Shown here: positions 32,069-40,948 of the stretch, piece after piece
Layout of the letters: the number at the start of each line of letters is the position of its first letter
How positions within the stretch are numbered: position 1 is the stretch's first letter
Assembly: GCF_015244565.1 (NCBI RefSeq)
Contig: NZ_JABCQG010000019.1
Span: 1-42,196 of the forward strand
Reading direction: 5' to 3'
DNA length: 42,196 bases
From: Gluconobacter vitians
GTDB taxonomy: Bacteria; Pseudomonadota; Alphaproteobacteria; Acetobacterales; Acetobacteraceae
Program-made: the position numbers and the translations under genes
Notes under the pieces: generated by a model
Databases searched by the model: none
What the model was told of the DNA's origin: nothing
Seen by the model: only the letters and a program-made list of their open reading frames with translations

Positions 32069-33747
32069 GCACCCCGCTGCCAACCAGCCCGGTTTCCGCC
32101 CCAAACAGCGAGACGGCGCTCTCCCGCATTCTGCAGGTCTGGCGCCCCCAGTATACACGTCTCATTACCGGCATTGTCATAGCTGAACTGGCTGTCTGTG
32201 CCGGCCTGGCCCTGATGGGACAGGCAGGTGGACGAGTCGCCGGCGCTGCAATCGGAGCAGGAACTGCCTATTTTCTGCTGCGTCTTTCGGGTGTGGCCCA
32301 GATCGTCCTGCGCTATTGCGAACGCCTTTATACCCATGACGCCATGTTCCGCGCGCTGGCGGATCTGCGGGTCTGGTTCTACCGCAAACTTGCAGGTGGT
32401 GCTGCGGCGGGCTTGGGTTTCCAGCGTTCAGGAGATCTCCTGTCGCGTCTGGTGTCCGACGTCCAGACACTGGACAACCTGTATCTGCGCATTCTTGTTC
32501 CGCTGATTTCAGCCCTACTGACACTCCCGATCGCAACACTCGTCTGGATGCGGGCCGGAATGGAAGCGGGCCTTCTGACCGGCGCGCTGTTTGCTGTTCT
32601 CGCATTCATATTGCCTCTGATGGGTGCGCGGCTGTCCCGTCGTTTCGGTCCGGACATTCTTCGTGCGGAGTCCGACCTGCGGGTTGCCGCTCTTGATCTC
32701 ACATCCGGCCTCCGCGAAGCCCGGGCTTTCGGCGCAGAAGATGTGCTTGCCGCCGCAGTGACGGACCGTCAGGAAACCCTGTTCAGGGCCCAGCGCCGTC
32801 AGCAGACCCGTATGGCGCTCATGCACGGTTTCGCTGGCCTGATCGCCAAGGCGGGGATTGCAGTTATCCTGTGCGCGGTCGCAGGAATCCTGTTTCCACA
32901 GGCTCCAGCCATTGCCGGTATCACGGCGCTGTTTGTCGCCATTACAGCTCTAGAAGGCGTAACAGGGCTGGCCCGGGCAGGACTGCTCAGCGGGCAGGTC
33001 AATCACGCGGCACAACGGATTGTCGAGATTGCCGACCGTGCGCCCCCGGCTCCGGAAGGCAATGCGCCACTTCCGGCGGGACGGGATCTGCGACTGGAAA
33101 ATGTGACGTTCCGCTGGACAGCGGAGCGTGCACCGATCTTTCGTGACCTGAACCTCACACTCCGACAGGGCGAGCGCGCAGCGCTGATCGGACCTTCCGG
33201 CGCAGGAAAGTCCAGTCTGGCCGCACTGATCCTCAAGGCGGCGTCCCCGGAAAAGGGACGGATCCTGCTGGGAGGAACGGACATCACCACACTGCGTGAC
33301 AGTGACCTGCGCTCGCAGATCGCATGGCTGTCACAGGCCAGTCACCTGTTTGATGATACCATTCGGGGCAACCTGCTTCTCGGACGGACTGACATCTCCG
33401 ACACGGCACTCTGGGCTGCACTCGAGCAAGCCAGGATCGCCGATGTTGTCCGCGAACTTCCGGATGGTCTGGATACGTGGATTGGTGAAGGTGGCTCGAA
33501 ACTTTCGGGCGGGCAGGGACGGCGTATCGCTCTGGCGCGTGTCCTGCTGTCCGATGCTCCGATCCTTGTTCTCGACGAGCCGGCAACCGGACTGGACGCC
33601 GATACCGAGCGGGCTTTCCTCGAAACGCTGAACAATGCGACCGAGGGACGGAGCGTCCTGCTGATCGCGCATCGTCTGACCGGCGTGGAAAAACTTGACC
33701 GCATCTGGCGCCTCGAGGACGGACAGGTTATTTCCAGTGCGTGCTGA
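32065..33747 (+). CDS. cydC: Thiol reductant ABC exporter subunit CydC
   Basis: The 560-residue partner of CydD has six membrane helices with the CydC block RLSGVAQIVLRYCERLYTHD (about 73-92), whose RYxERLxxHD form is diagnostic, and LLSRLVSDVQTLDNLYLR. The ABC domain shows IGPSGAGKSSLAALIL, KLSGGQGRRIALARV, LVLDEPATGLDAD and IAHRLTGVE. It starts inside the cydD stop (ATGA). The pair is encoded far from the terminal oxidase it should serve, or at least out of view here. Confidence 0.93.
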   Translation: MSTPLPTSPVSAPNSETALSRILQVWRPQYTRLITGIVIAELAVCAGLALMGQAGGRVAGAAIGAGTAYFLLRLSGVAQIVLRYCERLYTHDAMFRALADLRVWFYRKLAGGAAAGLGFQRSGDLLSRLVSDVQTLDNLYLRILVPLISALLTLPIATLVWMRAGMEAGLLTGALFAVLAFILPLMGARLSRRFGPDILRAESDLRVAALDLTSGLREARAFGAEDVLAAAVTDRQETLFRAQRRQQTRMALMHGFAGLIAKAGIAVILCAVAGILFPQAPAIAGITALFVAITALEGVTGLARAGLLSGQVNHAAQRIVEIADRAPPAPEGNAPLPAGRDLRLENVTFRWTAERAPIFRDLNLTLRQGERAALIGPSGAGKSSLAALILKAASPEKGRILLGGTDITTLRDSDLRSQIAWLSQASHLFDDTIRGNLLLGRTDISDTALWAALEQARIADVVRELPDGLDTWIGEGGSKLSGGQGRRIALARVLLSDAPILVLDEPATGLDADTERAFLETLNNATEGRSVLLIAHRLTGVEKLDRIWRLEDGQVISSAC

Positions 33748-33801
33748 CCGGCCCGCGCCGATCCAGCTTCACGCTTACTCATCCTGACAGGACGCTACGC
33801 C

Positions 33802-34209
33802 ATGGCACGTTTCCTCTCCTTCGTCCGCATCGCGGCCCCGGTTTTCGTTCTGTCAGCTGCGCTGGCTGGATGCGCCCAGCAGCCGTCGCGTGACAGCTAC
33901 GTGGTTTTCTTCGACCGTGAATCCGTAACCCTCAGCCCTGTCGCACAGGCTGTCGTCACAAAGGCTGCCACGGCCGCCCGCGCTGAACATGCCTCCGTCG
34001 TTCGCGTCTCGGGTTCGGCCGGTGCAAGCGGCGATGCCGCGGTTCTGAAGGAACTGGCCACGAGCCGCGCCCAGACCGTCGCCACCCAGCTCAGCAATGA
34101 CGGGATCAATGGTGCCCGGATCGAAATGACGCCGTACACGCCGAGCGAGCTTGAGGATTCCCACGTCGCCCTGCGTCGCGTCTCCATCACCATCGTTCCG
34201 GGCCACTGA
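33802..34209 (+). CDS. OmpA-like lipoprotein, 135 residues
   Basis: The N-terminus has a signal with lipobox LAGC (Cys24). The rest resembles a small OmpA_C domain: YVVFFDRESVTLSPVAQAVV at the start, as in the FDxxSxxLxxxA pattern, then LATSRAQTVATQLSNDGING in the middle, like the RAxxVxxxLxxxGI helix. The end ELEDSHVALRRVSITIV replaces the usual NRRVEI. The domain binds peptidoglycan in better-known members, so it may tether the outer membrane to the wall. Its stop lies 13 bases before the recQ start. Confidence 0.78.
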   Translation: MARFLSFVRIAAPVFVLSAALAGCAQQPSRDSYVVFFDRESVTLSPVAQAVVTKAATAARAEHASVVRVSGSAGASGDAAVLKELATSRAQTVATQLSNDGINGARIEMTPYTPSELEDSHVALRRVSITIVPGH

Positions 34210-34222
34210 TCCGGCGCCCGGG

Positions 34223-36091
34223 ATGACGCAGGCGCAGAACAGCCCTCCCGTCGCCCCGGGATCACATCCGCCTTCCACGCCTGAAAGCGTGCTTGCGGAA
34301 GTTTTCGGTTTTCCCGGTTTCCGCGGCCTCCAGCAGGAAGCTGTCGAGACTGTCATGCGGGGTGAGGACGTCCTTGTCCTCATGCCGACCGGTGGCGGCA
34401 AGAGCCTGTGCTATCAGGTGCCAGCTCTTTGCCGCGATGGCATGGGCTTGGTTATTTCCCCGCTGATTGCCCTGATGGACGATCAGGTTGCAGGCCTGAG
34501 ACAGTTGGGCGTTCGTGCTGCAGCCCTGCATTCCGGACTTGAGCCCGACGAACGTGATGCACTGCAGAGCGATCTTCGCAGTGGCAGGATCGATATTCTT
34601 TACATTTCGCCAGAGCGTCTCCTTCAGCCCTCAACCGCGAATTTCCTGTCAAAGCGCCAGATCTCGCTGATCGCGATTGACGAAGCGCACTGCATTTCGG
34701 CCTGGGGACATGAGTTCCGACCGGAATACCGCGCACTCGCCGGCCTGCCGGAGATGTTTCCGGGTGTGCCGCGCATTGCCCTGACGGCCACGGCCGATCC
34801 CCGGACGCGGGATGATATTCTGAACGCGCTCGGCATGCCCGACGCACGTGTCCTGATGGCGAGCTTTCACCGTCCCAACCTGATTGTGGAAGCCAGAGCC
34901 AAGGCCAGCGAAAGCCGGCAGCTTCTCGAGACCCTGCAGAGCCATCGTGAGGGGGCCTCCATCGTCTATTGCGGCAGCCGCAACAAGACGGAACGTGTCG
35001 CGACGATGCTGCGGGACAAGGGCCTGACCGCTCTTCCGTTTCACGCAGGCCTGTCCTCGGTCGAGAAACGGGCGACCCTGCTGCGTTTCCGCTCCGGCGA
35101 GGAAATGGTGATCGTGGCCACAATTGCGTTTGGCATGGGAATCGACCGGCCCGACGTACGCTGCGTGGTCCATCTGGACATGCCCTCGTCGCCGGAAGCC
35201 TATTACCAGCAGATCGGACGGGCAGGGCGCGATGGGGAGCCATCCGATACGCTCCTGCTCTATGGCGGCGAAGACATGGCCCGGGCCCGTTACTGGCTCG
35301 AACAGTCCAGCGCACCAGATCATGAAAAGCGCGTCATGCAGGCCCGGCTTGAGAGCATGATCGCGCTCACGGAAACCACGGGCTGCCGCACACAGGCATT
35401 GCTGGCGTGTTTTGGAGAAAACCTTCCTCAGCCCTGCGGTCACTGCGACAACTGCATCAGCCCGGTCTCGACATTCGATGGCACACAGGCGGCCCAAAAG
35501 GTTCTCTCAGCCATCTACCGCACCGGACAGCGCCTTGGAGCAGTTCAACTTTCCAATGTGCTGCGCGGAAAGCTCAACGAAACCATCGAGCGCAATGCCT
35601 ATCAGCATCTTTCGGTGTTCGGGATTGGCAAAGACCACAGTGAGCAGTGGTGGCGCGCTGTCATTCGTCAGCTGATTGCGCGCGGTGCCATCCGGATGCA
35701 CGGTGAATACGGTAGTCTGGCACTGCAAAGCGAGATCGCCCGCCCGATCCTACGTGGTGAGGAACGCGTAGCCCTGAGGCTTGAAGCCAAGGCAGCCCTG
35801 ACTGCCAGCGCGGGCTCGGATGGTCATACGGAAAATGACCGCCTGTCAGCAGACGAAAAACCGTATTTCGATGCCCTGCGTCAGTGGCGCCTGTCAGAGG
35901 CGCGGGAGCAGGAAATTCCGCCCTATGTCATTTTTCATGACTCGGTTCTGCGCGACATTGCCCGAGAGCAGCCTGTCAGCCGCGAAGAGCTGGGAACCAT
36001 CAAAGGAGTGGGTGCATCGAAGCTGGACCGCTACGGCGCCGCAGTGCTGACCGTACTCCGAGAGATCCGTGAGCCTGCGACAGCTCACTGA
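34223..36091 (+). CDS. recQ: ATP-dependent DNA helicase RecQ
   Basis: RecQ unwinds DNA 3' to 5' in recombination and fork repair. The 622 residues have FGFPGFRGLQQEAVETVM (motif 0), MPTGGGKSLCYQVPAL (Walker A), IDEAHCISAWGHEFRPEYR (DEAH plus the RecQ aromatic loop), QQIGRAGRDGEPS (motif VI), the RQC zinc site with four cysteines in CFGENLPQPCGHCDNC and nearby, and a C-terminal HRDC domain (DALRQWRLSEAREQEIPPYV, LGTIKGVGASKLDRYG). ATG 34223 is chosen because the frame upstream to 34151 overlaps the lipoprotein gene. Its end nearly meets the convergent PCuAC gene. Confidence 0.96.
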   Translation: MTQAQNSPPVAPGSHPPSTPESVLAEVFGFPGFRGLQQEAVETVMRGEDVLVLMPTGGGKSLCYQVPALCRDGMGLVISPLIALMDDQVAGLRQLGVRAAALHSGLEPDERDALQSDLRSGRIDILYISPERLLQPSTANFLSKRQISLIAIDEAHCISAWGHEFRPEYRALAGLPEMFPGVPRIALTATADPRTRDDILNALGMPDARVLMASFHRPNLIVEARAKASESRQLLETLQSHREGASIVYCGSRNKTERVATMLRDKGLTALPFHAGLSSVEKRATLLRFRSGEEMVIVATIAFGMGIDRPDVRCVVHLDMPSSPEAYYQQIGRAGRDGEPSDTLLLYGGEDMARARYWLEQSSAPDHEKRVMQARLESMIALTETTGCRTQALLACFGENLPQPCGHCDNCISPVSTFDGTQAAQKVLSAIYRTGQRLGAVQLSNVLRGKLNETIERNAYQHLSVFGIGKDHSEQWWRAVIRQLIARGAIRMHGEYGSLALQSEIARPILRGEERVALRLEAKAALTASAGSDGHTENDRLSADEKPYFDALRQWRLSEAREQEIPPYVIFHDSVLRDIAREQPVSREELGTIKGVGASKLDRYGAAVLTVLREIREPATAH

Positions 36092-36106
36092 CCGCCCGCC
36101 AAAAAA

Positions 36107-36592
36107 TCAGTCGTGGGTCAGTTCGTCAGGCTCGGTCACGGTGAAACTGACGGTGATGCTGCCACCATTGAGAATATCAAACGTGAAAGGCACCTTGTCG
36201 CCCTTCGCTGGCATCTGCCGGATCCCCATGCACATCATGTGATAGCCAGACCGCGGAAAAATCATCGTCGAATTGTGCGGCAGAGCCAGATGCGTGAAAA
36301 GATCATTCGCGCCATCGGTCTGCTGCTGGTTCGTATGATGGGCAACGACGTTCTGGCAGAGCGGAGACGAAATACCCTTCAGCAGATGATCGACACTGTC
36401 ATCATTGCGAATCGTGAAATAGCCGGCGCCGCGGTTCGGAAAATACGCTGAAGGACGGAACGTCCCGTCCATGACCACCACCCGCTGTGCGTTATGATCG
36501 GCATCCGGTGCCGTAGTCGCTGGAACCTGCTGGGCCATGGCAGAGGCAGTGGAAAGAGCAAAGAGGGCGGTCAGGACAGATACCCGTTTCAA
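36107..36592 (-). CDS. PCuAC-type periplasmic copper chaperone with an altered metal site
   Basis: The 161-residue secreted protein has a signal peptide (about 1-20, ending AMA) and a PCuAC domain (YFPNRGAGYFTIRNDDSVDH, NSTMIFPRSGYHMMCMGI). PCuAC proteins deliver Cu(I) to oxidases. The standard site is HxM...M...HxM. Here the first part is HHTN (85-88) with no methionine, the middle methionine appears as leucine, and only HMMCM (118-122) is kept. The start is taken as TTG at 36592, with GGGAGA six bases upstream; the longer frame upstream is non-conserved and overlaps nrdR on the other strand. Function as a copper carrier is therefore uncertain. Confidence 0.8.
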   Translation of the reverse strand: MKRVSVLTALFALSTASAMAQQVPATTAPDADHNAQRVVVMDGTFRPSAYFPNRGAGYFTIRNDDSVDHLLKGISSPLCQNVVAHHTNQQQTDGANDLFTHLALPHNSTMIFPRSGYHMMCMGIRQMPAKGDKVPFTFDILNGGSITVSFTVTEPDELTHD

Positions 36593-36710
36593 CGACAGTC
36601 TCCCGGTGTTGTGCGCGATCTCACGAAGCCCGTTTGGGCCGGAACGCATCATCCGGTAAAGTGCTCCCATTTCCCCGGCCACGACAAGGCCCGAACACTC
36701 AGGATCGCGA

Positions 36711-37211
36711 ATGCGTTGCCCTTTTTGCGGACATGACGATACCCAGGTCAAGGACAGCCGCTCCACGGAAGACGGCGTTGCCATCCGTCGCCGGCGCGTC
36801 TGTTCGGCATGTACGCAGCGTTTTACCACCGTGGAGCGGGTCCAGCTCCGCGAGCTGTCCGTCACCAAAGCAGACGGACGGCGCGTGCCTTTCGACCGGG
36901 ACAAGCTCGCACGCTCCATCCGCGTGGCCCTGCGCAAGCGGCCGGTTGCCGAAGAACGTCAGGAGCGTCTGGTCAACGGGCTGGTCCGGCAGCTTGAGGC
37001 GTCCGGAGAACACGAGATTTCTTCCCATCGCATCGGCCAGCTGGCGATGGACGCATTGCGCGAAGTGGACGGTGTGGCCTATGTCCGCTTCACCAGCGTC
37101 TACCGCGACTTCCGCGAGGTCGAGGCGTTCTCGAAAATCCTCGCCGACATGAAACCCATTCCCGGGGATACGGACACACCGTCCCCCGACGACTCCCAGG
37201 AGACACCATGA
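36711..37211 (+). CDS. nrdR: Transcriptional repressor NrdR
   Basis: NrdR represses ribonucleotide reductase genes when (d)ATP is high. The 166 residues show the zinc ribbon [15 protein letters not shown] and [18 protein letters not shown] (cysteines 3, 6, 31, 34), followed by the ATP cone ([39 protein letters not shown]). No NrdR box is visible in its own upstream region. It overlaps nusB by four bases. In many Alphaproteobacteria nrdR is near ribD, ribE and nusB; the rib genes are absent here. Confidence 0.95.
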   Translation: MRCPFCGHDDTQVKDSRSTEDGVAIRRRRVCSACTQRFTTVERVQLRELSVTKADGRRVPFDRDKLARSIRVALRKRPVAEERQERLVNGLVRQLEASGEHEISSHRIGQLAMDALREVDGVAYVRFTSVYRDFREVEAFSKILADMKPIPGDTDTPSPDDSQETP

Positions 37212-37693
37212 CCGCCACCGACGCCCCCGCCACGAACCCGACGCGCCGCAGCCGGACCATTGCCCGTGTTGCGGCCGTCCAGGGATTGTTCCAGTGCGAA
37301 CAGTCTGGCGACACGGCGGAAACCGTCATCAGCCAGTTCATCCGTCACCGCCGCGTCAGCTCCACCGCTTCATTCGACGATGGACATATCCCCGATGCCG
37401 ATCTGAAGCTGTTTCAGGAAATCGTCCTCGGTGTCACGCGTCGTCAGGACGATATCGATGCGAAGCTGAGCGACGTCCTGCCCGAGCAGTGGCCACTCCC
37501 GCGACTGGACCCCGTGCTTCGGGCGCTTCTGCGCGCTGCCGTCTTTGAACTGATCGCCACGGATACGCCTGACCGGATCATCATCAACGAATATCTGGAT
37601 GTCGCTCACGGCTTCTTCTCGGGCGACGAGCCCAAGATGGTCAACGGTATCCTCGATACGCTCAGCCGCCGCGGCAGCGACGGCAACGTCTGA
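37208..37693 (+). CDS. nusB: Transcription antitermination factor NusB
   Basis: NusB with NusE (S10) binds boxA of rRNA leaders to prevent early termination. The 161 residues have [20 protein letters not shown] at the N-terminus, [20 protein letters not shown], and [20 protein letters not shown], then [10 protein letters not shown] at the end, all typical of the family. It starts inside the nrdR stop (ATGA) and stops three bases before thiL, so nrdR-nusB-thiL form one unit. Confidence 0.95.
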   Translation: MTATDAPATNPTRRSRTIARVAAVQGLFQCEQSGDTAETVISQFIRHRRVSSTASFDDGHIPDADLKLFQEIVLGVTRRQDDIDAKLSDVLPEQWPLPRLDPVLRALLRAAVFELIATDTPDRIIINEYLDVAHGFFSGDEPKMVNGILDTLSRRGSDGNV

Positions 37694-37696
37694 TCC

Positions 37697-38674
37697 ATGA
37701 CGGGCACGTCAGGGGCCGAAGCGACGAAAGCAGGCGAGTTCGGCTTCATCGCCCGTCACTTCCGGCCCTTGGCCGGCCCAGAGAGCCTCGACCTGCGGGA
37801 TGACTGCGCCCTGATGCGCTGCCCCGAAGGCGAGGAATTCGCCATCTCGACCGACACCATGGTCGAAAACGTCCATTTCCTTCCTGACGATCCACCCGAG
37901 ACACTCGGCCGCAAGCTGTTGCGCTGCAATCTTTCGGATCTGGCGGCCATGGGGGCACGGCCTCATGCCTATACGCTGAACGTTACGGTTCCACGTGGCG
38001 GACGACATGATGAAAGCTGGTTTGCTGCCTTCTCACGTGGACTGGCCGAAGACCAGAAGCTCTATGGTATTCATCTGATTGGTGGCGATACCACGTCCAT
38101 TTCCGGACCGCTGGTCCTCTCCGCCACCGTGTTTGGACTACTCCGGCACAATACGGCGCTCCGTCGCAGCACCGCCCGTCCCGGAGACGATATCTGGGTT
38201 ACCGGCACGATCGGTGATGCGGCTCTGGGGCTGCTTGTCCTGCAGGGCAAGTTGCAGGATCCATCGGGCTTCCTGGCAGAGCGATATCATCTGCCCCGGC
38301 CCAGAACAGGGCTTCACCTGCACGGCATCGTCAGCGCTGCGATGGATATTTCGGACGGACTGATTCAGGACTGCGGCCATATCGCCGAGGAATCAGGCGT
38401 CCAGCTTGTTATTGAAGCGGACGTCGTTCCGGTTTCCCCTGCTGCAGCGTCGCTGGGACATGACTTGCTCATGCGACGCCTGTGCGGCGGCGACGATTAC
38501 GAACTGCTTCTCACATGCGCGCCTGAACGCTCAGAAGCCCTTCAGGCCGCGTTTCAGGCTACCAACATCCCGGTCCATCGCATTGGAACGGTGTGTTCTG
38601 GCACAGGCGTGCGTATTCTGGACGCGGAGGGACGGGACATCATCCCGAAACAGGGCGGCTGGCAGCATTTCTGA
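37697..38674 (+). CDS. thiL: Thiamine-monophosphate kinase
   Basis: ThiL phosphorylates thiamine phosphate to the active diphosphate. The 325 residues have EFGFIARHF at the start, DDCALMRCPEGEEFAISTDT, RCNLSDLAAMGA, LIGGDTTSISGPL and AMDISDGLIQDCGHI, followed by LCGGDDYELLLT, the full set of family blocks for ATP and metal binding. It is last in nrdR-nusB-thiL. No TPP riboswitch was noticed before the operon. Confidence 0.95.
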   Translation: MTGTSGAEATKAGEFGFIARHFRPLAGPESLDLRDDCALMRCPEGEEFAISTDTMVENVHFLPDDPPETLGRKLLRCNLSDLAAMGARPHAYTLNVTVPRGGRHDESWFAAFSRGLAEDQKLYGIHLIGGDTTSISGPLVLSATVFGLLRHNTALRRSTARPGDDIWVTGTIGDAALGLLVLQGKLQDPSGFLAERYHLPRPRTGLHLHGIVSAAMDISDGLIQDCGHIAEESGVQLVIEADVVPVSPAAASLGHDLLMRRLCGGDDYELLLTCAPERSEALQAAFQATNIPVHRIGTVCSGTGVRILDAEGRDIIPKQGGWQHF

Positions 38675-38698
38675 CAGCCGCGCTGTGAGTGTGGAGCC

Positions 38699-39892
38699 TC
38701 AGGCGGGATCTTCGATAACCCGCTCATAGAGCCGGTAGCGCTTGTATGGCTCTGGCACGATGCTTTCAGCCAGATTGCGCATGTTGGAGTCAGACGCCTG
38801 GATCCAGCCCAGTTCCACCCAGGAATAGGGCAGGGACTTCCGCCGACGCATCAGTTCGGCAATGGCCAGTGACGGAAGAAGCGCTCCCAGAACCGTTCCG
38901 CGCAGCCGCTGCGTCACACCGAGCAGAATGACACGGGCGGAATGGAAGCGATGCGTTGCCAGACGCGCGGCAAGCTTCACCCAGCCGAGAGGCGAGGGGG
39001 CACCACCAAGATCGCCTGCAATGTCATAGAGATTGGGAACAACCAGCGCCATGGCGACAGGCTCACCATTCTGGTCGATCTGGACGTAATGTTCCGGACG
39101 AAGGACCGGGCCAAGCTGCTTGATCATGGCCTTCATTTCGTAATCCTGAAGCGGAACGAAATTGAATTTGTCACTCCAGGCATCATTGTAAAGCTGGCGC
39201 AGAATTTCACCCTGCTGTGCGATCTGCTTTTTTGACAGACGCCGGATGGCAATGGCGCCCAGCCGGCCTTCACCGATTTTCAGATCGCCCGGAACCTTGA
39301 AGCGCGACTCCGTCTGGTCATCCAGATCGAGCTTGTAGCTGAGCAGGTCCTCAACAGGGGTGTAGCCCGCTTCTTCAACCAGTTTGCCCAGCAGAGGCGG
39401 ATGCCAGGGCATGGCAACCATCAGGGGTTGGTCCTGTCCTTCGATCATCAGACCGGATTCGCCGTTACCGCTCAGTGTGACAGGGCCGCGCATTGTCTGC
39501 ATGCCCTGCAGCCGCAGCCAGTTCCGTGCCGTATCCAGAAGAGCGCTGACGATGCTCCCTTCCGGAATGGCGTCCAAGGCCCCGAAGCAGCCGATCTTCA
39601 TGCCCCAGTGCTCGATGGCACGATGATCCACGATTGCGGCGATGCGCCCTACAGCCGTATTGCCGCGCCAGGCCAGAAAATACCGGATGCTTGCATGACG
39701 GAAAATCGGTGCTTTTTTCGGGTTGAGCAGGTCATCCTGCTCTATGTCGAAAGCTGGAACAAAGCCAGCCATGCCGGCATAGATGCGACGCGGCAGGGTC
39801 ATGAACAGCTTGAGGTCAGCCCGCGTGGTCACTGGCCGGACCACAAGATCATCATGTGGCGCAGGGATGTCAGTCCTGTCGGGCAGTGTCAT
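38699..39892 (-). CDS. GNAT-like N-acetyltransferase family protein, role unknown
   Basis: The 397-residue protein belongs to a group of bacterial proteins with a degenerate GNAT fold, often annotated as YghO-like or wrongly as dATP pyrophosphohydrolase. Residues 15-45 contain VRPVTTRADLKLFMTLPRRI, typical of the group, and the middle has MRGPVTLSGNGESGLMIEGQ. The C-terminus ends LGWIQASDSNMRNLAESIVP, then YKRYRLYERVIEDPA, also shared in the family. The classical acetyl-CoA loop is not obvious. ATG 39892 is taken as start; the frame beyond contains residues not conserved. The enzyme activity is not known. Confidence 0.7.
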   Translation of the reverse strand: MTLPDRTDIPAPHDDLVVRPVTTRADLKLFMTLPRRIYAGMAGFVPAFDIEQDDLLNPKKAPIFRHASIRYFLAWRGNTAVGRIAAIVDHRAIEHWGMKIGCFGALDAIPEGSIVSALLDTARNWLRLQGMQTMRGPVTLSGNGESGLMIEGQDQPLMVAMPWHPPLLGKLVEEAGYTPVEDLLSYKLDLDDQTESRFKVPGDLKIGEGRLGAIAIRRLSKKQIAQQGEILRQLYNDAWSDKFNFVPLQDYEMKAMIKQLGPVLRPEHYVQIDQNGEPVAMALVVPNLYDIAGDLGGAPSPLGWVKLAARLATHRFHSARVILLGVTQRLRGTVLGALLPSLAIAELMRRRKSLPYSWVELGWIQASDSNMRNLAESIVPEPYKRYRLYERVIEDPA

Positions 39893-40031
39893 AATGGCAG
39901 GTGAACCTCTGATCGAAAAAAACATCCCGTCAGACGGGGTGATGTGCCAGTACGGCACGGGGTCGCATCTTGTTGCATGGGAGGGCTATACCCTTCCAGC
40001 CCCGATCCGACCACGAATAAAGCGGTTTTCC

Positions 40032-40835
40032 ATGTCAGATGCTTCTGCTTCCTCCTCCAGCGCCCCGTTTCACGTCCTTATTACCGGGGGATCGAGCGGC
40101 ATCGGCGCCGCCCTGGCCCTCCAGTATGCCCGTCCGGGGACACATCTGACGCTCTGGGGGCGCAACCCCGAGCGTCTCGCCGAAGTTGCGGCACAGGTTG
40201 TGCGCAGGGGGGCAACGGCCGATACCCTTTCGCTCGATCTGTGTCAGACGGACGATGCCCTGGCAGCACTCCGAAAGACGGATGATGCGCGGCAGATCGA
40301 TATCCTGATCCTGGGAGCAGGCCTCGGAGATATCCGTCCTGAAAATGCGCTCACGGAAACAGCCGAGGAAGTCCGGAACATTTCCCTGGTCAATTTCACA
40401 ACCCCTGCAACGCTTGCGACCGAGATGGCTTCGCGGATGGCCGCTCGCAAAGGTGGACGTATCGCACTGGTAGGCTCCGTCGCCGCATTCCACGATCTGC
40501 CGATCGCCACGGCCTATAGTGGCTCCAAAGCCGGTCTTGCGAGGTTCAGCACAGCCCTTCACGCTGCCATGACCCCCCATCATGTCTCTGTCACCCTGAT
40601 TTCCCCGGGTTATGTGGACACACCCATGAGCCAGCGCCTTGAAGGGCCAAGGCCTTTCCTGGTGTCATCGCGTCGTGCTGCGCAGATGATTGCCCGCGCG
40701 ATCGGGCAGGGACGGGCGCATCTGCTTTTTCCGTGGCCGTTCGCCATTGCCCGGTTTCTGGAGATGATCGTGCCGCGGGCCATCGTTCACCGACTGCTCA
40801 GAACAGCCGAGGTCCGGCAGCGCCCTGCACGCTGA
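40032..40835 (+). CDS. Short-chain dehydrogenase/reductase (third SDR)
   Basis: The 267 residues from ATG 40032 have TGGSSGIG (18-25), arginine 44 after strand two (LWGRNPERL, suggesting NADP(H)), a glycine-rich GAGLG in place of NNAG, the catalytic serine in ALVGSVAAF and YSGSK. A C-terminal hydrophobic segment, LLFPWPFAIARFLEMIVPRA, resembles that of the second SDR in this window and of SDRs with membrane-bound substrates. The long upstream frame from 39783 runs over the divergent gene and is rejected. It is followed by glk after 113 bases. The substrate is unknown. Confidence 0.82.
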   Translation: MSDASASSSSAPFHVLITGGSSGIGAALALQYARPGTHLTLWGRNPERLAEVAAQVVRRGATADTLSLDLCQTDDALAALRKTDDARQIDILILGAGLGDIRPENALTETAEEVRNISLVNFTTPATLATEMASRMAARKGGRIALVGSVAAFHDLPIATAYSGSKAGLARFSTALHAAMTPHHVSVTLISPGYVDTPMSQRLEGPRPFLVSSRRAAQMIARAIGQGRAHLLFPWPFAIARFLEMIVPRAIVHRLLRTAEVRQRPAR

Positions 40836-40948
40836 AGAAAATTCTTTGGAAGCCTCCGGAACTTGACGTGGCCGGGACGGTAGGTAACTGCTGCCCATAA
40901 GAAAAAGCGCGGGCCACCGGCCAGCATCGTCAGAGGATTTGAGGTGCC

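Noticed and set aside
36593-36937. N-terminal extension of the PCuAC gene
   Set aside because: It overlaps nrdR in antisense and would place the signal peptide in the middle of the protein.
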